Below are positions 10,381 to 22,039 of a stretch of 64,000 nucleotides of DNA, one piece after another; positions within the stretch are counted from its first letter, which is position 1; each line of letters opens with the position of its first letter. Source of the DNA: Capsicum annuum (lineage: Eukaryota; Streptophyta; Magnoliopsida; Solanales; Solanaceae). The notes beneath the pieces are model-generated. The model searched no databases and was not told where the DNA came from. It saw only the letters and a list, made by a program, of their open reading frames with translations. A program made the position numbers and the translations under genes. The stretch spans positions 15,838,753 through 15,902,752 of the forward strand of contig NC_061121.1 of assembly GCF_002878395.1 (NCBI RefSeq), given 5' to 3'.

Positions 10381-12060
10381 GGTGTTCTAGGGATAGTCTT
10401 TAACACCACTTCCTCCTCCTTCTCATCTTCTTTCTCCAACATATCAGCAAAACCATCCATCTTCTCAGACTCCACTGGACTACTTTCTTTGGGTTCATCA
10501 ATACTTACCATATTTTACATAGATTTTCCCTTAGAGGGATCACATAACAACTTACCACTCTGAGTGGTAATCTCCATACATGAACCATCATTTGCTGCTC
10601 TAACTGCTTAATAGAAGCAGAGTGTGAGCTAACCAACTGACTGAGGGTAGAGAATTCACTCTTCATAGTAGTTACTCCCGAGTTTGTAGCTTCAACTCTC
10701 TTCAACAACTTTTCCATCATGTCCTCCATAGACATCTTTCCAGAGCTAGTTATTACAGCATCCCTACTTTCAAGAGAAACATACAAACCACTCCTGTCAT
10801 TATTGTTTCTCCAGTGTCCCTGCTCCCTATCTTTATAATCAAGCTTGTCATAGAAGTTTCGACCTTGGTTCCCTTAGCTTTTTCCTTGGAAATCCCCCTG
10901 ATTACTCACATAGTTTACCTCTACATTGGCATCTGTAGCAACAGTACCCTAAGATTCCATAGCCTTTACCATTTTGGTCTTTCCTAACAGTAAGTGCTTG
11001 GTAAGCAAGTTCATTTATGTCTTTAAATAGGCCATGTCCTAGTCTCGCTCTCCATACCATATGCACTGCTCTGTAGTTACACCATCAACAATAGACGGGC
11101 TAGCCACTACAAAATCCCAAGTGTGCCAAGCCTGACTCTGCTTGGTCATTCTATTCAGCATGTGAAAAATATCTAGGAAAGAGAGATCAATGAATAAACC
11201 ACCTGCAACATTGTTTACAATTGGCTTTGTCACAGAGTTGAAAGCTTTGTACAAAGTCTCATTCAAGTGAAAGTCTGTCATATTGTGGTTTGGACATTGT
11301 ACAAGCTTCTTCTTAAATCTCTCCCAGGTTTTGTGCAATACTTCAGTTAGGAGTTTTCTGAAGTTACTAATTTTGTCCTTCAACTGTACCCTTCTGGAGG
11401 ATGGAAAGAACCGTTCTAGGAATACCTCTTTCAACTATCTCTAGTTTGTTATAGAATTGGGTTCTAGCTTATTTCATCACATTGTTGCCTCTCCAGACAG
11501 AGACAAAGGTAACAATGTCAACCGGATCGCATTCTCACTCACTCTCGAATTGTCAAAATATTTGAAAATAGTGATGAAGTTCACCAAATGCATGTTCGGT
11601 CGTTACCAGGTAAGCCTCTAAGCAACCCCTTCAGATTCAGGAGGTTGATCATGGTGCTTGTTATGATGAATTTTGCACTTGGTGCCAATGCTGGAGGAAT
11701 GATAGCACCCTTTGAACCAACTACATCCATTCCTTAATCATCTTTATCAGCCTCATATTGAACGGGTTGTTGGCCATACCTTCCTCGGATTGGACGGTTT
11801 CTATTGACATTTCACTACACTGGTGCAGCAAGTTGCTTAGCTCGCCTTGGGTTTTGAGGATTTAGCAATTCCTCATCACCCAAGTCATCATCATTAGGGT
11901 TTTGGTGATGTGCTTATTGACCCAAATTCTGTATGTTCACCTGAGCCCTGGCCAAAGCGGCTAGGCTGTCCTCCACCTATTGTTTAGCCATTTTCCCAAT
12001 AAGTTAAGGTTTCGAATTGATTGGCAATAACAGTTCTCCAAAACTTCTTGTTTTTGACAT
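10381..12060 (-). pseudogene. Athila-2 gag (broken)
   Basis: ATG at 12060 (MSKTRSFGELLLPINSKP then a stop) lies 107 bp inside the primer site, a sensible gag start. Downstream fragments include GAIIPPALAPSAKF near 11700, the core at 11039-11434 (EVFLERFFPSSRRVQLKDKI, WERFKKKLVQCPNHNM, AFNSVTKPIVNNVAGG), and the C-terminal spacer at 10505-10786 (MEDMMEKLLKRVEATNSG and a Ser/Gln-rich helix). The order and spacing match Athila gag. Multiple stops and frame shifts make it a pseudogene. Confidence 0.8.
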
Positions 12061-12166
12061 AAACAACACAGTACCTACAATAGACAAAAACAACAAATAA
12101 ACATAAATCTATAAAACTTAACTAACAGCAAATTAGCGTACGCAAACTTTCAGTTTACAATCGTAT

Positions 12167-12184
12167 TCCCCGGCAACGACACTA
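12167..12184 (-). other. Athila-2 primer binding site, tRNA-Asp type
   Basis: The + strand reads TCCCCGGCAACGACACTA, 15 of 18 identical to the plant tRNA-Asp 3' end (TCCCCGGCAACGGCGCCA). It sits 4 bp from the LTR start at 12189. Athila elements are known to use tRNA-Asp. Confidence 0.85.
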
Positions 12185-12188
12185 TTTT

Positions 12189-13549
12189 TGATAACGCTCA
12201 AAATACACTCTTGAACGGGCGATCGTTGTCAATATAAAACCCAACTAGGTTAGGGTCAAATCCAACAGGGAATAAGGTGTGAACTCAAGTTGTTTACAAA
12301 ATAATTCACTAGTAGTTTACTGTTTTCTGAAATGGGGGTTTAAATTTCCTAGACAATTGTTAGTCACTTTGAAATTAATGTTTGTAATCAATATTTTATG
12401 AAATAACCGGAATTATGTTCACAAGGGTTTATGGTATATGACAGATGCTACGAATAACTCAAGGTTCTCACTGTGGTTAGGATGACAAGCTATCTCTATC
12501 GATAGTATGCTCGAATGTCTCTCGACCTATTCCTGCATATAATTTCCTAATCCTCTCAGACATAAGAAATCGCAACTCACTGCCCAGATTTTTCCTCAGG
12601 TTAAACAACCTTGTTACAGCACTGATTATTAAATGAAGCCTTTTCGTGTCCCTGTCGATAATTCACTTCCTACTATTTATGATTTCTTTCTTAAGCAAAC
12701 CAAAGTAGATATGCCTATTGTTTGCAACCAACAGACATAAGTTGGAATATCCGAATTACCAAGAAATCCTAACACCTATTAAACTATGAGTAATTAATCA
12801 ACACCTTATCATGACCTAACCCAAGATTCTATAACCCAGGTTAAGAGTGTTTAGCTACTCATGATGCAGGAAACAAGCACACAAGTTAAATTCATAATTG
12901 AAAGGATTAACTTACAATAATGAAGGAAATCAAAAATGTTCTTTCAATTGAATCACAACGCAAATCACCAAAATATTTGTCTTCGAGAGAGAGACAAAAA
13001 AAGTCATATGTTGTAGGATATGTCGATTAATTGATGGATAATAGAAAAACTCTAAAACAAGGATTTAAATATTTAACCCTAAATAAGGAAATAAAATTAA
13101 AGTTTTAGATGTTCTTCGGAATAGATGATGGTGATTGTGATGGCCTATCATTATTTTGACAGCCTATCACGGGCGTTGTCAACTTCTCTGCAAATTCAGC
13201 TACTGCTGCCTAAGGTTGACGACGACAGTGATGGCCTATCAGGATCTTGACAGCGTCTCATGAAGGTCATCACAAAACTTCCTCCAATTCCTTCTTCTGT
13301 TTAAGTTTGACGGCATCCTTGACAGCCTATGACCAGGCTGACGACTTGTCATGGATGTCGTCAGCCACACTTAGCTCTTCATTTTTTTTCGATTTTATTC
13401 TTTTTGCTTCCTTTATTTGTTGTTCTCCTTCTGTTCTACTTTTACTACAAAACCAAAGTAAACTAATCAAAAGTGACTAAAGTTGCTCAAGACTTTGCAA
13501 TTATTTAGAGTTAAAAGCTTTAAATATGTTAGCATGGGCTCACACATCA
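12189..13549 (-). repeat. Athila-2 5' LTR (1.36 kb)
   Basis: Begins TGATAACGC beside the primer site and ends CACACATCA. It aligns with 3328-4781 and 4782-5625. Palindromic units (GATGGCCTATCA, GACAGCCTATCACGG, GACTTGTCATGGATGTCGTC) lie at 13135-13370. The right edge abuts gag of a plus-strand Athila copy without a gap, so this LTR edge is also an insertion or recombination joint. Confidence 0.8.
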
Positions 13550-14140
13550 GCCAGCAAGACATGGCTCACTTAAAAAAACAAATGGATCTCCTAACTAAGC
13601 ACCTACTATCCGGTGAGACAGAGAGAGTAAAAGTAGTTGGTGCGCAAGGGCACGATGAATCTGAAGATGAGGAGAAAGCTAACTATCTCTATAATTAGGG
13701 AGGTTTCTGAGGCGGCGGCCAAGGAAATCAATGTAGGAAATACTATAAATTTTTTTTTTACAGGGACCATGACCAAGGAAATTGGAAGAGAAAAAAATGA
13801 TAGAAGTGGGCTATATGTTCCTCCCGGGAACAGAGATGCCACTACATCCAATTCGGGGAAACAATCTATGAAGGAGATGTTTGTGTAATTCATGAAGAGG
13901 TACGACGAGATGAGAAGGGACATATCCTCTTTGACCTAAATGGTTGGGTCACATTCAGCTTCAATACAAAAAATGGAGCAGTAATTGAACCAATTATCTG
14001 TCATATTAAATCAGAGAAAGAGTGAAACTCTATCGACTGATATAGTTTAAATCCACGTAATGCTGGTGCTTGAATGGAAATTACCACACGGAGTGGTAAA
14101 ACATTACCAGTCCTTTTCGTGGACAAAAATATTGATGATG
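13550..14140 (+). pseudogene. Athila-3 gag C-terminal fragment
   Basis: QQDMAHLKKQMDLLTKHLLS at 13554-13613 is the same gag segment as in Athila-1 (DMAHLKTREDLLTKYLLSG). Then come an acidic stretch, an interrupted QGGF, and a 13637-13888 segment with RDHDQGNWKREKNDRSGLY in shifting frames and ending GKQSMKEMFV. A TTRSGK-like block appears near 14090. No start codon belongs to it; the upstream half is missing. Confidence 0.7.
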
Positions 14141-14317
14141 ATGTGATTGAAAAATATCATAATGATGACGAGAGCCGGCCAACTGAGGAAAAAAATTGAT
14201 AATGATGATACTCTACCTAACCTTAGGCGGGGTGATGGTTACGAGAAAAAAAGAAAAAAAGAAAAAGAAAATGGTGGTCACTACTCTCCCAAGACCACCA
14301 CCCCCTTTTCCTTACAG

Positions 14318-15078
14318 ATTGAAAAAGAAGGCCAATGATACAAAGTTTGGCAAATTTATGGCAATGCTTAAACAGTTAACGATAAATTTACCGTTAGTGG
14401 AGGTGTTAGATCAAATGCCAAGATATGCAAAGTTTATGAAAGACCTTTTTACCAAAAAGAGGGCAGTTAGCTTTAAGGCAGAAGATAACCTCCATTATTA
14501 TGGAGCTATTGCCATAAGGTCTTTGGTTTAAAAGATGGGATATCCAGGTGCCTTCACCAATCTATGCACGATTGGCCCTATTGATTTTGCCAAGGCACTG
14601 TACGACCTCAGAGCAAGCATTAATCTAATGCCAGTTATTTCTTTACAAGAAGTTGGGTTTGGGAAATCCCACACCCATAAACATGCAATTAGTAATGGCT
14701 GACAAATCCGTGAAATGACCTGTGGGGATATTATATGATGTGCTAGTCAAAGAAGCAAACTTCATATTCCCTACAGACTTTGTCATACTGGATTGTGAAG
14801 TAGACTTTGAGGTGCCCATAATTTTGGGTCGACCTTTCCTTGCCACTAGTAGTGTGCTCATTGATTTAATAGTTAACAAAATGCTATTTAGGCTGAATGA
14901 TGAAGTAGTTCATTTTGATGTTTTTCAATCCATGAAACATCCCACAGAAATAAACGTCCTTTCTATTATGGATATTTACTACGAAGATGACAAGGAAGTC
15001 TCAATACCGGAGAAGGCTACTGTCGAACCTCTAGCAGCAGTTCTTATGAATTTCGATATTAAAGGCATTGAGAATTAG
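14318..15078 (+). pseudogene. Athila-3 aspartic protease region
   Basis: The MAMLKQLTINLPLVEVLDQM block at 14358-14417 is followed, after a stop near 14530, by the active-site loop region (DLRASINLMP, Gly replaced by Arg) near 14600-14640. Then GILYDVLVKEANFIFPTDFV and PIILGRPFLATSSVLIDL lie at 14722-14870. Loss of the active-site Gly and the internal stops make it inactive. The order gag-protease-RT is as in the other Athila copies. Confidence 0.8.
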
Positions 15079-15179
15079 AAAGAGACTGTATGTGCATTTA
15101 ATGTAATGGGGTCATATTCTTGCGCAGCCAAAAAGATAGATTTAGATTTGAAAAATCATCCAACACCACTGGCTAAGCC

Positions 15180-16130
15180 ATCCATTGAAGAGCACTGGAG
15201 TTGGAATTAAAGAAACTATCGATCTATTTGAAGTATGTGTTTCTAGGCAGTGGAAACACATTACCAATTATAAATCCACCCAATCTGAGTGAGCAGTAGG
15301 TGGAAGCACTCATTTCAGTGCTTCAGCGATACAAAAGGGAAATTGGTTGGACCATTACAGACATTATTGGCATTTTTCGGGCATTTACATGCATAAGATT
15401 GAGCTTGAGGAAAATTACAAACCAACCATTGAACATAGACAGAGATTGAACCCACCAATGCAAGAATTAGTAAAAATGGAGATTATGAAATGGCTTGATT
15501 CATGAGTAGTGTATCCTATCTCTGACAGCATGTGGGTGAGTCCTATGTAGTGTGTGTCTAAGAAAGGGGGCATGACGGTGGTCACCAGTGAGAAAAATTA
15601 ATTAATCCCACTCAGACCAGTCATGGAGATTTTGTATGGACTACCGAAAGATAAACTCATGGACATTGAAAGATCATTTTCCAATGCCCTTATGGATCAG
15701 ATGCTTGATAACCTAGAAGGAAAGGGTTGATACTATTTTCTAGATGGATATTCAGGGTACAACCAGATTTCAATCGCCCTCGAAGATCATGATAAGAAAA
15801 CTTTCATATGGCCATATGGCATATTTTCATTCAAGTTAATGCCATTTGGTTTATGTAATGCACTTGCCACTTTTCAGCGGTACATGATGTCTATTTTCTT
15901 CGACATGGTTGAGGCCACTTTGGAGGTTTTCATGGATGATTTTTCTATGGTCGGAGATTTGTTTGAGTCGTGTATTGTAAATCTATGAAAGGCATTGCAG
16001 AGGTGAAAAGAGTCAAACCTGGTGCTAAATTAGGAGAAATGCCATTTCATGGTAGTAAAAGACATCATTTTTGGGGCACTGAATTTCAGTTAAAGGGATT
16101 GAGGTTGATAGAGCCATAGTTGAAGTTATT
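15180..16130 (+). pseudogene. Athila-3 reverse transcriptase
   Basis: Linker ELKKLSIYLKYVFLGSG-like at 15200-15250, then YKREIGWTITDIIGI and the CMHKIELEE block. RT palm landmarks are YYFLDGYSGYNQISIALEDH at 15731-15790, IFSFKLMPFGLCNALATFQ near 15820-15880, and the catalytic FMDDF at about 15931-15945. Several in-frame stops (for example after KWLDS and NLEGKG) and later frame changes show decay. It corresponds to the RT that Athila-1 shows at 1-968. Confidence 0.85.
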
Positions 16131-16136
16131 ACAAAG

Positions 16137-16720
16137 TTGCCATCTCCCATTTCTATAAAAGGGGTGTGCAGTTTCCTTGACCACGCAGGGTTCTATCAAA
16201 GATTCATTAAAGACTTCTTTAAAATTGCAAATCCATTATCCAAGTTGTTGGAGAAGGAAGCCAAGTTTGTATTTGATGAAGATTGCAAGAAGGCACTCGA
16301 GTGTCTTAAGGAGAAACTTGTGGCTGCCTTTGTGGTTGTTGTGCCAGATTGGTCCATGCCTTTTGAATTTATGTGTGACGCTAGTGGGGTATCATTTGGG
16401 GCCGTGATTAGCCAAAAAAAAAGGAAAACCGTTCCACCCCATCTACTATTCAATCAAAGCATTGAATAAGGCTTAGAAAAATTACTCAGTTACTGAGCAG
16501 GAGCTTCTCACAATTAATTATGCATTTGAGAAGTTCCATGCTTTCCTATTGGGAATCAAAGTGGTGGTTCATACTGAGCACGAGCACTGAGATATCTAAT
16601 AGCAAAGAAAGATGTTAAACAAAGGTTGATCCGGTGGTTGTTACTTCCATAAGAATTCAACTTTGAAGTCAAAGATTGAAAGAGGTGCGAGAACCAGGTA
16701 GCAGATCACCTCTCTATACT
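16137..16720 (+). pseudogene. Athila-3 RNase H domain
   Basis: 16137-16469 encodes FLDHAGFYQRFIKDFFKIAN, LSKLLEKEAKFVFDEDCKKA and FEFMCDASGVSFGAVISQKK: the RT connection and the start of RNase H (first catalytic Asp in CDAS). A frameshift in an A-run near 16420-16430 moves the rest (SKALNKA-like, NYSVTEQELL near 16485) to another frame. Confidence 0.8.
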
Positions 16721-16749
16721 CGAAGGAGAGGAAATAACCAATGATGAGC

Positions 16750-17081
16750 TAGATATTGATGATTCATTTACAGAAGATAAGATATTGGCTGCATATCTTG
16801 ATAAAATACCTTGGTATGCAAATTTTGCAAATTATGTGGTAAGAAAAATGCTACCGGAGAACCTTTTATTTCAGTAAAAGAAAAAGTTTCTTCGTAATGT
16901 GTAAGATTACTTCTGGGATGAGCCTTATCTGTTTTGGCGTTGCCTAGATGGTATTATCAGATGATTTATTCCATAAGTGAAGATGTTGAGTATACTGGAA
17001 GAGGCTCATGCTTCCCTAGTAGGAGCTCATCATGCGGGTGATTGCACCATGCAAAAAGTTCTTCAGAGTGGTTACTATTGG
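16750..17081 (+). pseudogene. Athila-3 integrase N-terminal fragment
   Basis: Shows WYANFANYVV, FWDEPYLFWR and then an [17 protein letters not shown] segment, the HHCC zinc-binding region at the integrase N terminus, ending at QSGYYW. Sequence then switches abruptly to minus-strand RT of another element. The catalytic core is absent. Confidence 0.75.
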
Positions 17082-17480
17082 CTGGCGATAGTCAATGAAC
17101 ATACGCAAAGAACCATCTTTCATTCGCACGAATAAAATAGGTGCACCCCAAGGAGAAATAATGTACCTTATGAAACCTTTGTCCATAAGATCTTTGAGTT
17201 GCTCTTTAAACTCCTTAAGCTCTGCAGGTGCCATACGGTATGGCAGAATAGAAATAGGCTGAGTGTCGGGAAGAAGGTCAATCCCTAATTCTATCTCTCT
17301 ATCAGGAGGTACCCCTAGGAGATCTTCCGAAAAATATCAGGAAACTCATTAACAATATTGACAGACTGAATAGTTGGAGCCTCAGACTTAGTGTCTTTAA
17401 CTATAACTAGGTGATAGATAAAACCTTTGGATATTACCTTTCTGGCTTTGAGATAGGAGATAAAATGACTCTTGAGAGAT
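17082..17480 (-). pseudogene. Copy A reverse transcriptase, N-terminal end only
   Basis: Minus-strand reading shows a leading spacer, then [36 protein letters not shown] and [13 protein letters not shown], the conserved entry to the chromovirus RT. The usual RPSxSPWGAP is altered to [10 protein letters not shown]. Everything after DYRQ is gone. The same block is at 27156-27340 (copy B) and 37290-37440 (D). Confidence 0.8.
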
Positions 17481-17494
17481 ATTGAACTCCCGGA

Positions 17495-17842
17495 CTACTC
17501 AAAAATTGGTTCATTACAAAACTGAAACTTGACCACACAGGTACGATAGTCTATAGATGCATAACAAGAATGAAGCCCATCCATACCCATAATAAGGTCA
17601 AAATCCACCATATTTAACCTTATCAAATCAGAAAGTATGACTCTATGAAGAACAATAATAGGACAATCTCTATACACTTGTTTAGTAACGACCAACTCCC
17701 CTTCTGGTATAGAAACTAGGAAAGGCTCAGGAATCTTTTTGGGATTCATTTTGAAATTCACAACTTCAAGTGGGGTCACATAAGAGAGACTTGAACCGGG
17801 GTCTAACAACATATAAACATCAAAGAAAAAGACACGGAGCAT
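17495..17842 (-). pseudogene. Copy A aspartic protease
   Basis: About 115 open residues: FFFDVYMLLDPGSSLSYVTP carries the DPGS active-site loop common in Tekay/Del elements (in place of DTGA). It continues with CPIIVLHRVILSDLIRLNM and DFDLIMGMDGLHSCYASIDY, the second conserved block (usually GMDWL; here Trp is Gly). Reading continues upstream into gag without a clear border, as normal for a gag-pol polyprotein. Confidence 0.8.
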
Positions 17843-17879
17843 ACCAGTAACAATATCAGGAGAGTCCTCCTGCTCTTGA

Positions 17880-19071
17880 CGGGATGGTAAGGCATAGAAT
17901 CTATTCTTGCGCTGACCGACAGCAGTGCTAGATGAAGTGCCCTGAGCAGGGGCGAGATGGGGTACATGAGATGGTGCACTAGTAGTTTGTACCTAAGGTT
18001 GGGAATCTCTGTTCCCCTGTCTAGCATGCGGATAATCTCTAAGTTTGTGGCCCAGCTTCCCATAACCAAAACAACCCCTTAGATCTACGAAATACTCATA
18101 GGGATGATCCCTACCATACTTAGCACAAGAAGGATAGTGGAGCATGTTACTAACACTATTCTGTGACTTAGACATAAAAAAACTGCCTCCTTGCTCCTTC
18201 CTGCCTCTAGGCACGGGAGCAATAGCTAAAGAAGGTGCTAGAATAGAAGGACATTTCTAAAATTGAGGTCGGTTCTCTCTATGGAACCTAGGCGGACTAT
18301 ACTCATACTGCTCAGATCTAGACCACTTGTTACCCCTCACTCTATCTCTCTCTAATCTTATCCGCCTCTATTTATTATGCATGCATCATCAACCTAGATA
18401 GATCCATATCCCTATTCAGCATCGCAGTCCGACACTTTTTTAGTTCCATCCCAGAAACACTTGTCATAAACTTGCTCATACTAGCCCGGGTATCATAAAT
18501 CAAATCAGGAGAATACTTGGCTAACTGGTTGAACTTCAAATAGTACTCCTTAATAGTCATGAAGCCTTGCCTCACTTTCATAAACTCCTCAATCTTTGCT
18601 TCCCTCATATCAAGCGGAAAGAACTTGTCAAAGAATGAATCTTGGAACACCTACCAAGTCATAGGAGCAACACCGTCACCTCTATCCTTCTTCCATGCTA
18701 CAACCCGTCATAAGAAATATCTTTCAACCTGTAAGACGCTAACTTAACACTTTCTTCCTCAGAAATGTGAGTCACCTGTATGATCTTTCTCACCTCCTCA
18801 AAGTACAACTATAGGTCCTTACTTGCCTTAGATCCATAAAACTCTGGCGGATTCATCCGCATGAAATCATGAATCCTAGCAGTAGCTAAATCACCACCCT
18901 GCTAATTAGCAACTGTGGCCTGGTTATTGGCTTGAACATTAGAGGTGATTGCTTGGACTAACACCTGAAAGGCCACCCAAAACTCAGCATGGACATCGTC
19001 TTATTCAAAGGATCAACAGGTGGGGGTTGCTCATCATCATTTCTATGGACATTCGCTCTTCAGAGAGGCAT
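17880..19071 (-). pseudogene. Copy A gag
   Basis: ATG at 19071 (MPL then a stop) lies about 195 bp inside the primer site. Core block at 18375-18650: FFDKFFPLDMREAKIEEFMK, LKFNQLAKYSPDL and KCRTAMLNRDMDLSRLMMHA, the standard chromovirus gag domain. The zinc knuckle near 18020-18080 reads CFGYGKLGHKLRDYP: two of three Cys are Tyr. Internal stops also present. Gag would coat the element RNA. Confidence 0.8.
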
Positions 19072-19265
19072 TTACTAAAATAGAAGAGTGTGAATTATTA
19101 GATGAGAGGGACAACAGTAGGCATGATAGAATCTGGAAGAAAGAAACAACTCTGTCTTAAAATATCTCATAGCGTCTTTCTCATAGATGTGGCATGCTAC
19201 ACACCGATGATTAAGACTCTACTCAACCCAGCTTGTCAGACTACCTAGGACTTCATAAAACCTTA

Positions 19266-19278
19266 GGCTCTGATACCA
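19266..19278 (-). other. Copy A primer binding site, initiator Met tRNA
   Basis: The + strand GGCTCTGATACCA is the complement of TGGTATCAGAGCC, the standard plant primer site for initiator tRNA-Met. It lies 4 bp from the LTR start at 19283. Confidence 0.9.
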
Positions 19279-19282
19279 AGTT

Positions 19283-21996
19283 TGTAATGAGCTGAAATCA
19301 CCCCCGAGATGTCACATGGTGCTTAAGGCTACAAGTAGCCCCAAGCTAACCCTCTGAGCCGGTTACTACTTACCATAACTCATTTCAAGATGAAGTAAAC
19401 CAAACACGGGTAGTGACACATCAGATGATACGAAATACGAAGAAAATATTTGGTCCAAATGACCACAATACTGGAAATCTCAACACAAAAACTATCTGAT
19501 AACTAGTCTGATAAAGCCTCTACTACTCTATAAACTAGAGAGCCGTTGAGACAGGTCCACAGCAGACTCAAACTGAACTAAAAGAAATAACACAATCACT
19601 CAAATACTACAATGTCTGAAGATAGGTCCTCGAACCATGAGGACTCACCACTGTAGAAATGTAGACAGAGGTATTCAGAAATCACTGACGAGGCTGGGAC
19701 TAATCACCTAAACCTACATTATAAGACAATATAGCACATAGATGTTTATGTGGATTAGGCCCTTGGAATGTACTGAGTATGTGGGGGTGTACGCAATTAC
19801 ATAAAATAATATCAATACTCTTTAATCAAATTATGCATGCAATTAGAAATGACTCACATGGCTTTAATGTCTAGAATGTAGAGCTCATAAATCATGTAGA
19901 ATGAACCATTTAACACAAATCTCGTGAGTCATTCTACTTTGGCTTTAAAATCTATACTCTTCTCCTATTATCATTACCCATAGGCTGAAGAAAGCTTTAA
20001 ACAATACTTTCAACTCATGCATGTGTCTTATGGAGAGTAAAACTCCTTTTATAATCAAAAACTTATAACTCTTTTGAACTCACACACTTGAGACTCGAAA
20101 TCATATAAATATTTTTTTAAAAAATAGATGATCAACTCTTACTAGTAGAGAGAACTATTTTCTTCTTTAGGAAATACTCAAAACTGTTCATTTACTTTAG
20201 AAAGTATCTCATCTCAAGGGAAAATACTTTAGAAAGCAAATCTGCAACTTTACTATTAGAAAATAACATATCTCAAAGCTTTAAATAAAATATTCTATCT
20301 CAAAGGAAAATAATTTAGTTGAGGGAGATTTTCTTAACCGACATAAACGATGTGAGCTACATGGATTCCAATGTTTTGTCCTCCTAAGGAATAAATCTCA
20401 TGTTGGGGAGAGGCATCATACTCTTGCCAGGGAGTATAACCTCAACTCAGTGATCACTTTTCTCAACCTCAGATCCAATCATCTCGACCTCAAGCCCAAA
20501 ATCTAAAACCTACGTTGGCACATAATTCTTGGGTAAGAAACTGTAGTAACTTAGTCAACTCGGTGCTAAATACTACTCCCTTTAGTTTATCTCGCTCATC
20601 TCATGGAAATTCATTTTAAAATAATCTCATGGTTCAATAAGAACCCAACTGTAAAGTCTATAATCTCATGTAGTGATGTGGATTTCAAAGCTTTATGACC
20701 ATTAGGTCAAAACATTTCTCAATAGTCTCAGAATACTCAAATCATGGGTGCTTATAGCACAAGATTTCATAAAATTGCAAGTCTCAAGTAGGGCTTAATG
20801 ACCTATAATTCAATCTAAAGTTAAGACTCATCAAAATGCATATTAGATAACATATAGATTCATAAATCATGTAAAAATTAGGAAGTTACAGCAATTCGTC
20901 ATACAATCTCAACATACTCATATACTTCAATTTCTAGAATCATTGAAACTCATCAATTCACAAGGAATAACTACATGGGGTCTAAACCCAAGTTTAATTT
21001 CTCAAGAAAATATGCAAGATCATACTATTTGACTTTCAATTCATGGGAAAATTCTAATGCTTTCAACCAATAACAATGGGTAAAAAATCCTAATTCAATT
21101 TTATGTAAAATCTTATATAGTGCAGAAAATTATAGTTTAAGTAAGCCTTTGGGCACAAGGGTGAAAGGTTTACCCTTGTTCAAAACTCCACATACCTTAG
21201 ATTATGAAATTGGATGAACAAGCTTGCTTCAAGCTCTTCTTCTTACTCTTGAGAGAGGGTTACTACAACCCTAGACTTAGGAAACTCAAATCTCTACTCA
21301 ATTTGTAGAATCTATGGTGAGCTCTTAGATTTCTTGAAGTAGGGTTTTAGATTTGATCTAAGGAGAACAACCCTAGCTCTCTTGTGTAAGAGATGATGAA
21401 TGAAGCCATCTGCTTCGTCTTGAATATATCTGAGGGTTAAAAGGGTGGAAAATATCAAAAATCCCTTTTTGAAATGAGTTAAAAATACTGAAAGAGACTT
21501 GCGTCGGCAGTGTCCTATGGTCCGTTGGAGGCCCGACGGTCCGTTGGTCCTGACCGCCAGAAATCATCTAGAAACTTACTTTCTACCTCATTGCGATGAT
21601 GGGGTGTGATGATTCGTTAGAGGCCCGATGGCCTGTTGGCCCTTTCCGCCGTGCTTGGACAATGGGTCAATTCTCTACCTCACTGCGATGGTGGGGTGTG
21701 ACAACCCGTCGCTAATCTGACAGTCCGTCGGATGTCTTCGCCGCACCTGGGCAATTCCACTGCTTTTTGGAAAAAGGCTATATCTTTCTACTCCAACATC
21801 ATATTTTGACAAAAAGGGTATCGTTGGAAGGATAACTCAATTTTCCACAATATAGAAAGTCATTTTCAAGAAAATTCAACAAGTTTGAAACAAAAATCTC
21901 TTGGGAAGTTTCTTCTCAATCTTTTAGGGCTAGAGTTACACTTCACTTGACACGCTCTAAGGCTCAAACTATAAGGAAACTTTGCGGGGTCTTACA
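19283..21996 (-). repeat. LTR shared by copies A and B (2.7 kb)
   Basis: TGTAATGAGC at the left, GGGGTCTTACA at the right. Left neighbour is the primer site of A (so this is A's 5' LTR); right neighbour is the polypurine tract of B (so it is also B's 3' LTR). Near the right end are a conserved box (21775-21855) and an array of GACGGTCCGTTGG-type palindromic units (21490-21745). No credible genes inside. Confidence 0.85.
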
Positions 21997-22010
21997 ATAT
22001 CTCCCCCTTT
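21997..22010 (-). other. Copy B polypurine tract
   Basis: On the minus strand AAAGGGGGAGATAT immediately precedes the 3' LTR. The same GGGGGAGAT core is present before the 3' LTRs of C, D and E. Confidence 0.85.
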
Positions 22011-22039
22011 GGAACATTAGTCCTTGAATGACCAAGGGA

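Larger units (their letters stand above)
13550..17081 (+). mobile_element. Athila-3: plus-strand Athila interior, both ends lost
   Basis: Runs gag C-terminal part, protease, RT, RNase H and the start of integrase, in that order on the plus strand. It starts in mid-gag exactly where the Athila-2 LTR ends (13549/13550) and stops in the integrase zinc-finger region at about 17081, where a minus-strand Tekay RT begins. The Athila-2 insertion could have split its gag; the 17081 joint is an unexplained rearrangement. Many stops and frame shifts. Confidence 0.8.
17082..19282 (-). mobile_element. Tekay copy A: truncated interior (gag, protease, RT start)
   Basis: Minus-strand chromovirus interior lying directly downstream of the LTR at 19283-21996. 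It has a Met-tRNA primer site, gag, protease and the RT N terminus and then breaks at about 17082 in the codons for the RT block IDYRQ. The break joins Athila-3 integrase. A and B share the LTR, so this is the leftover half of a tandem pair (see findings). Confidence 0.75.
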
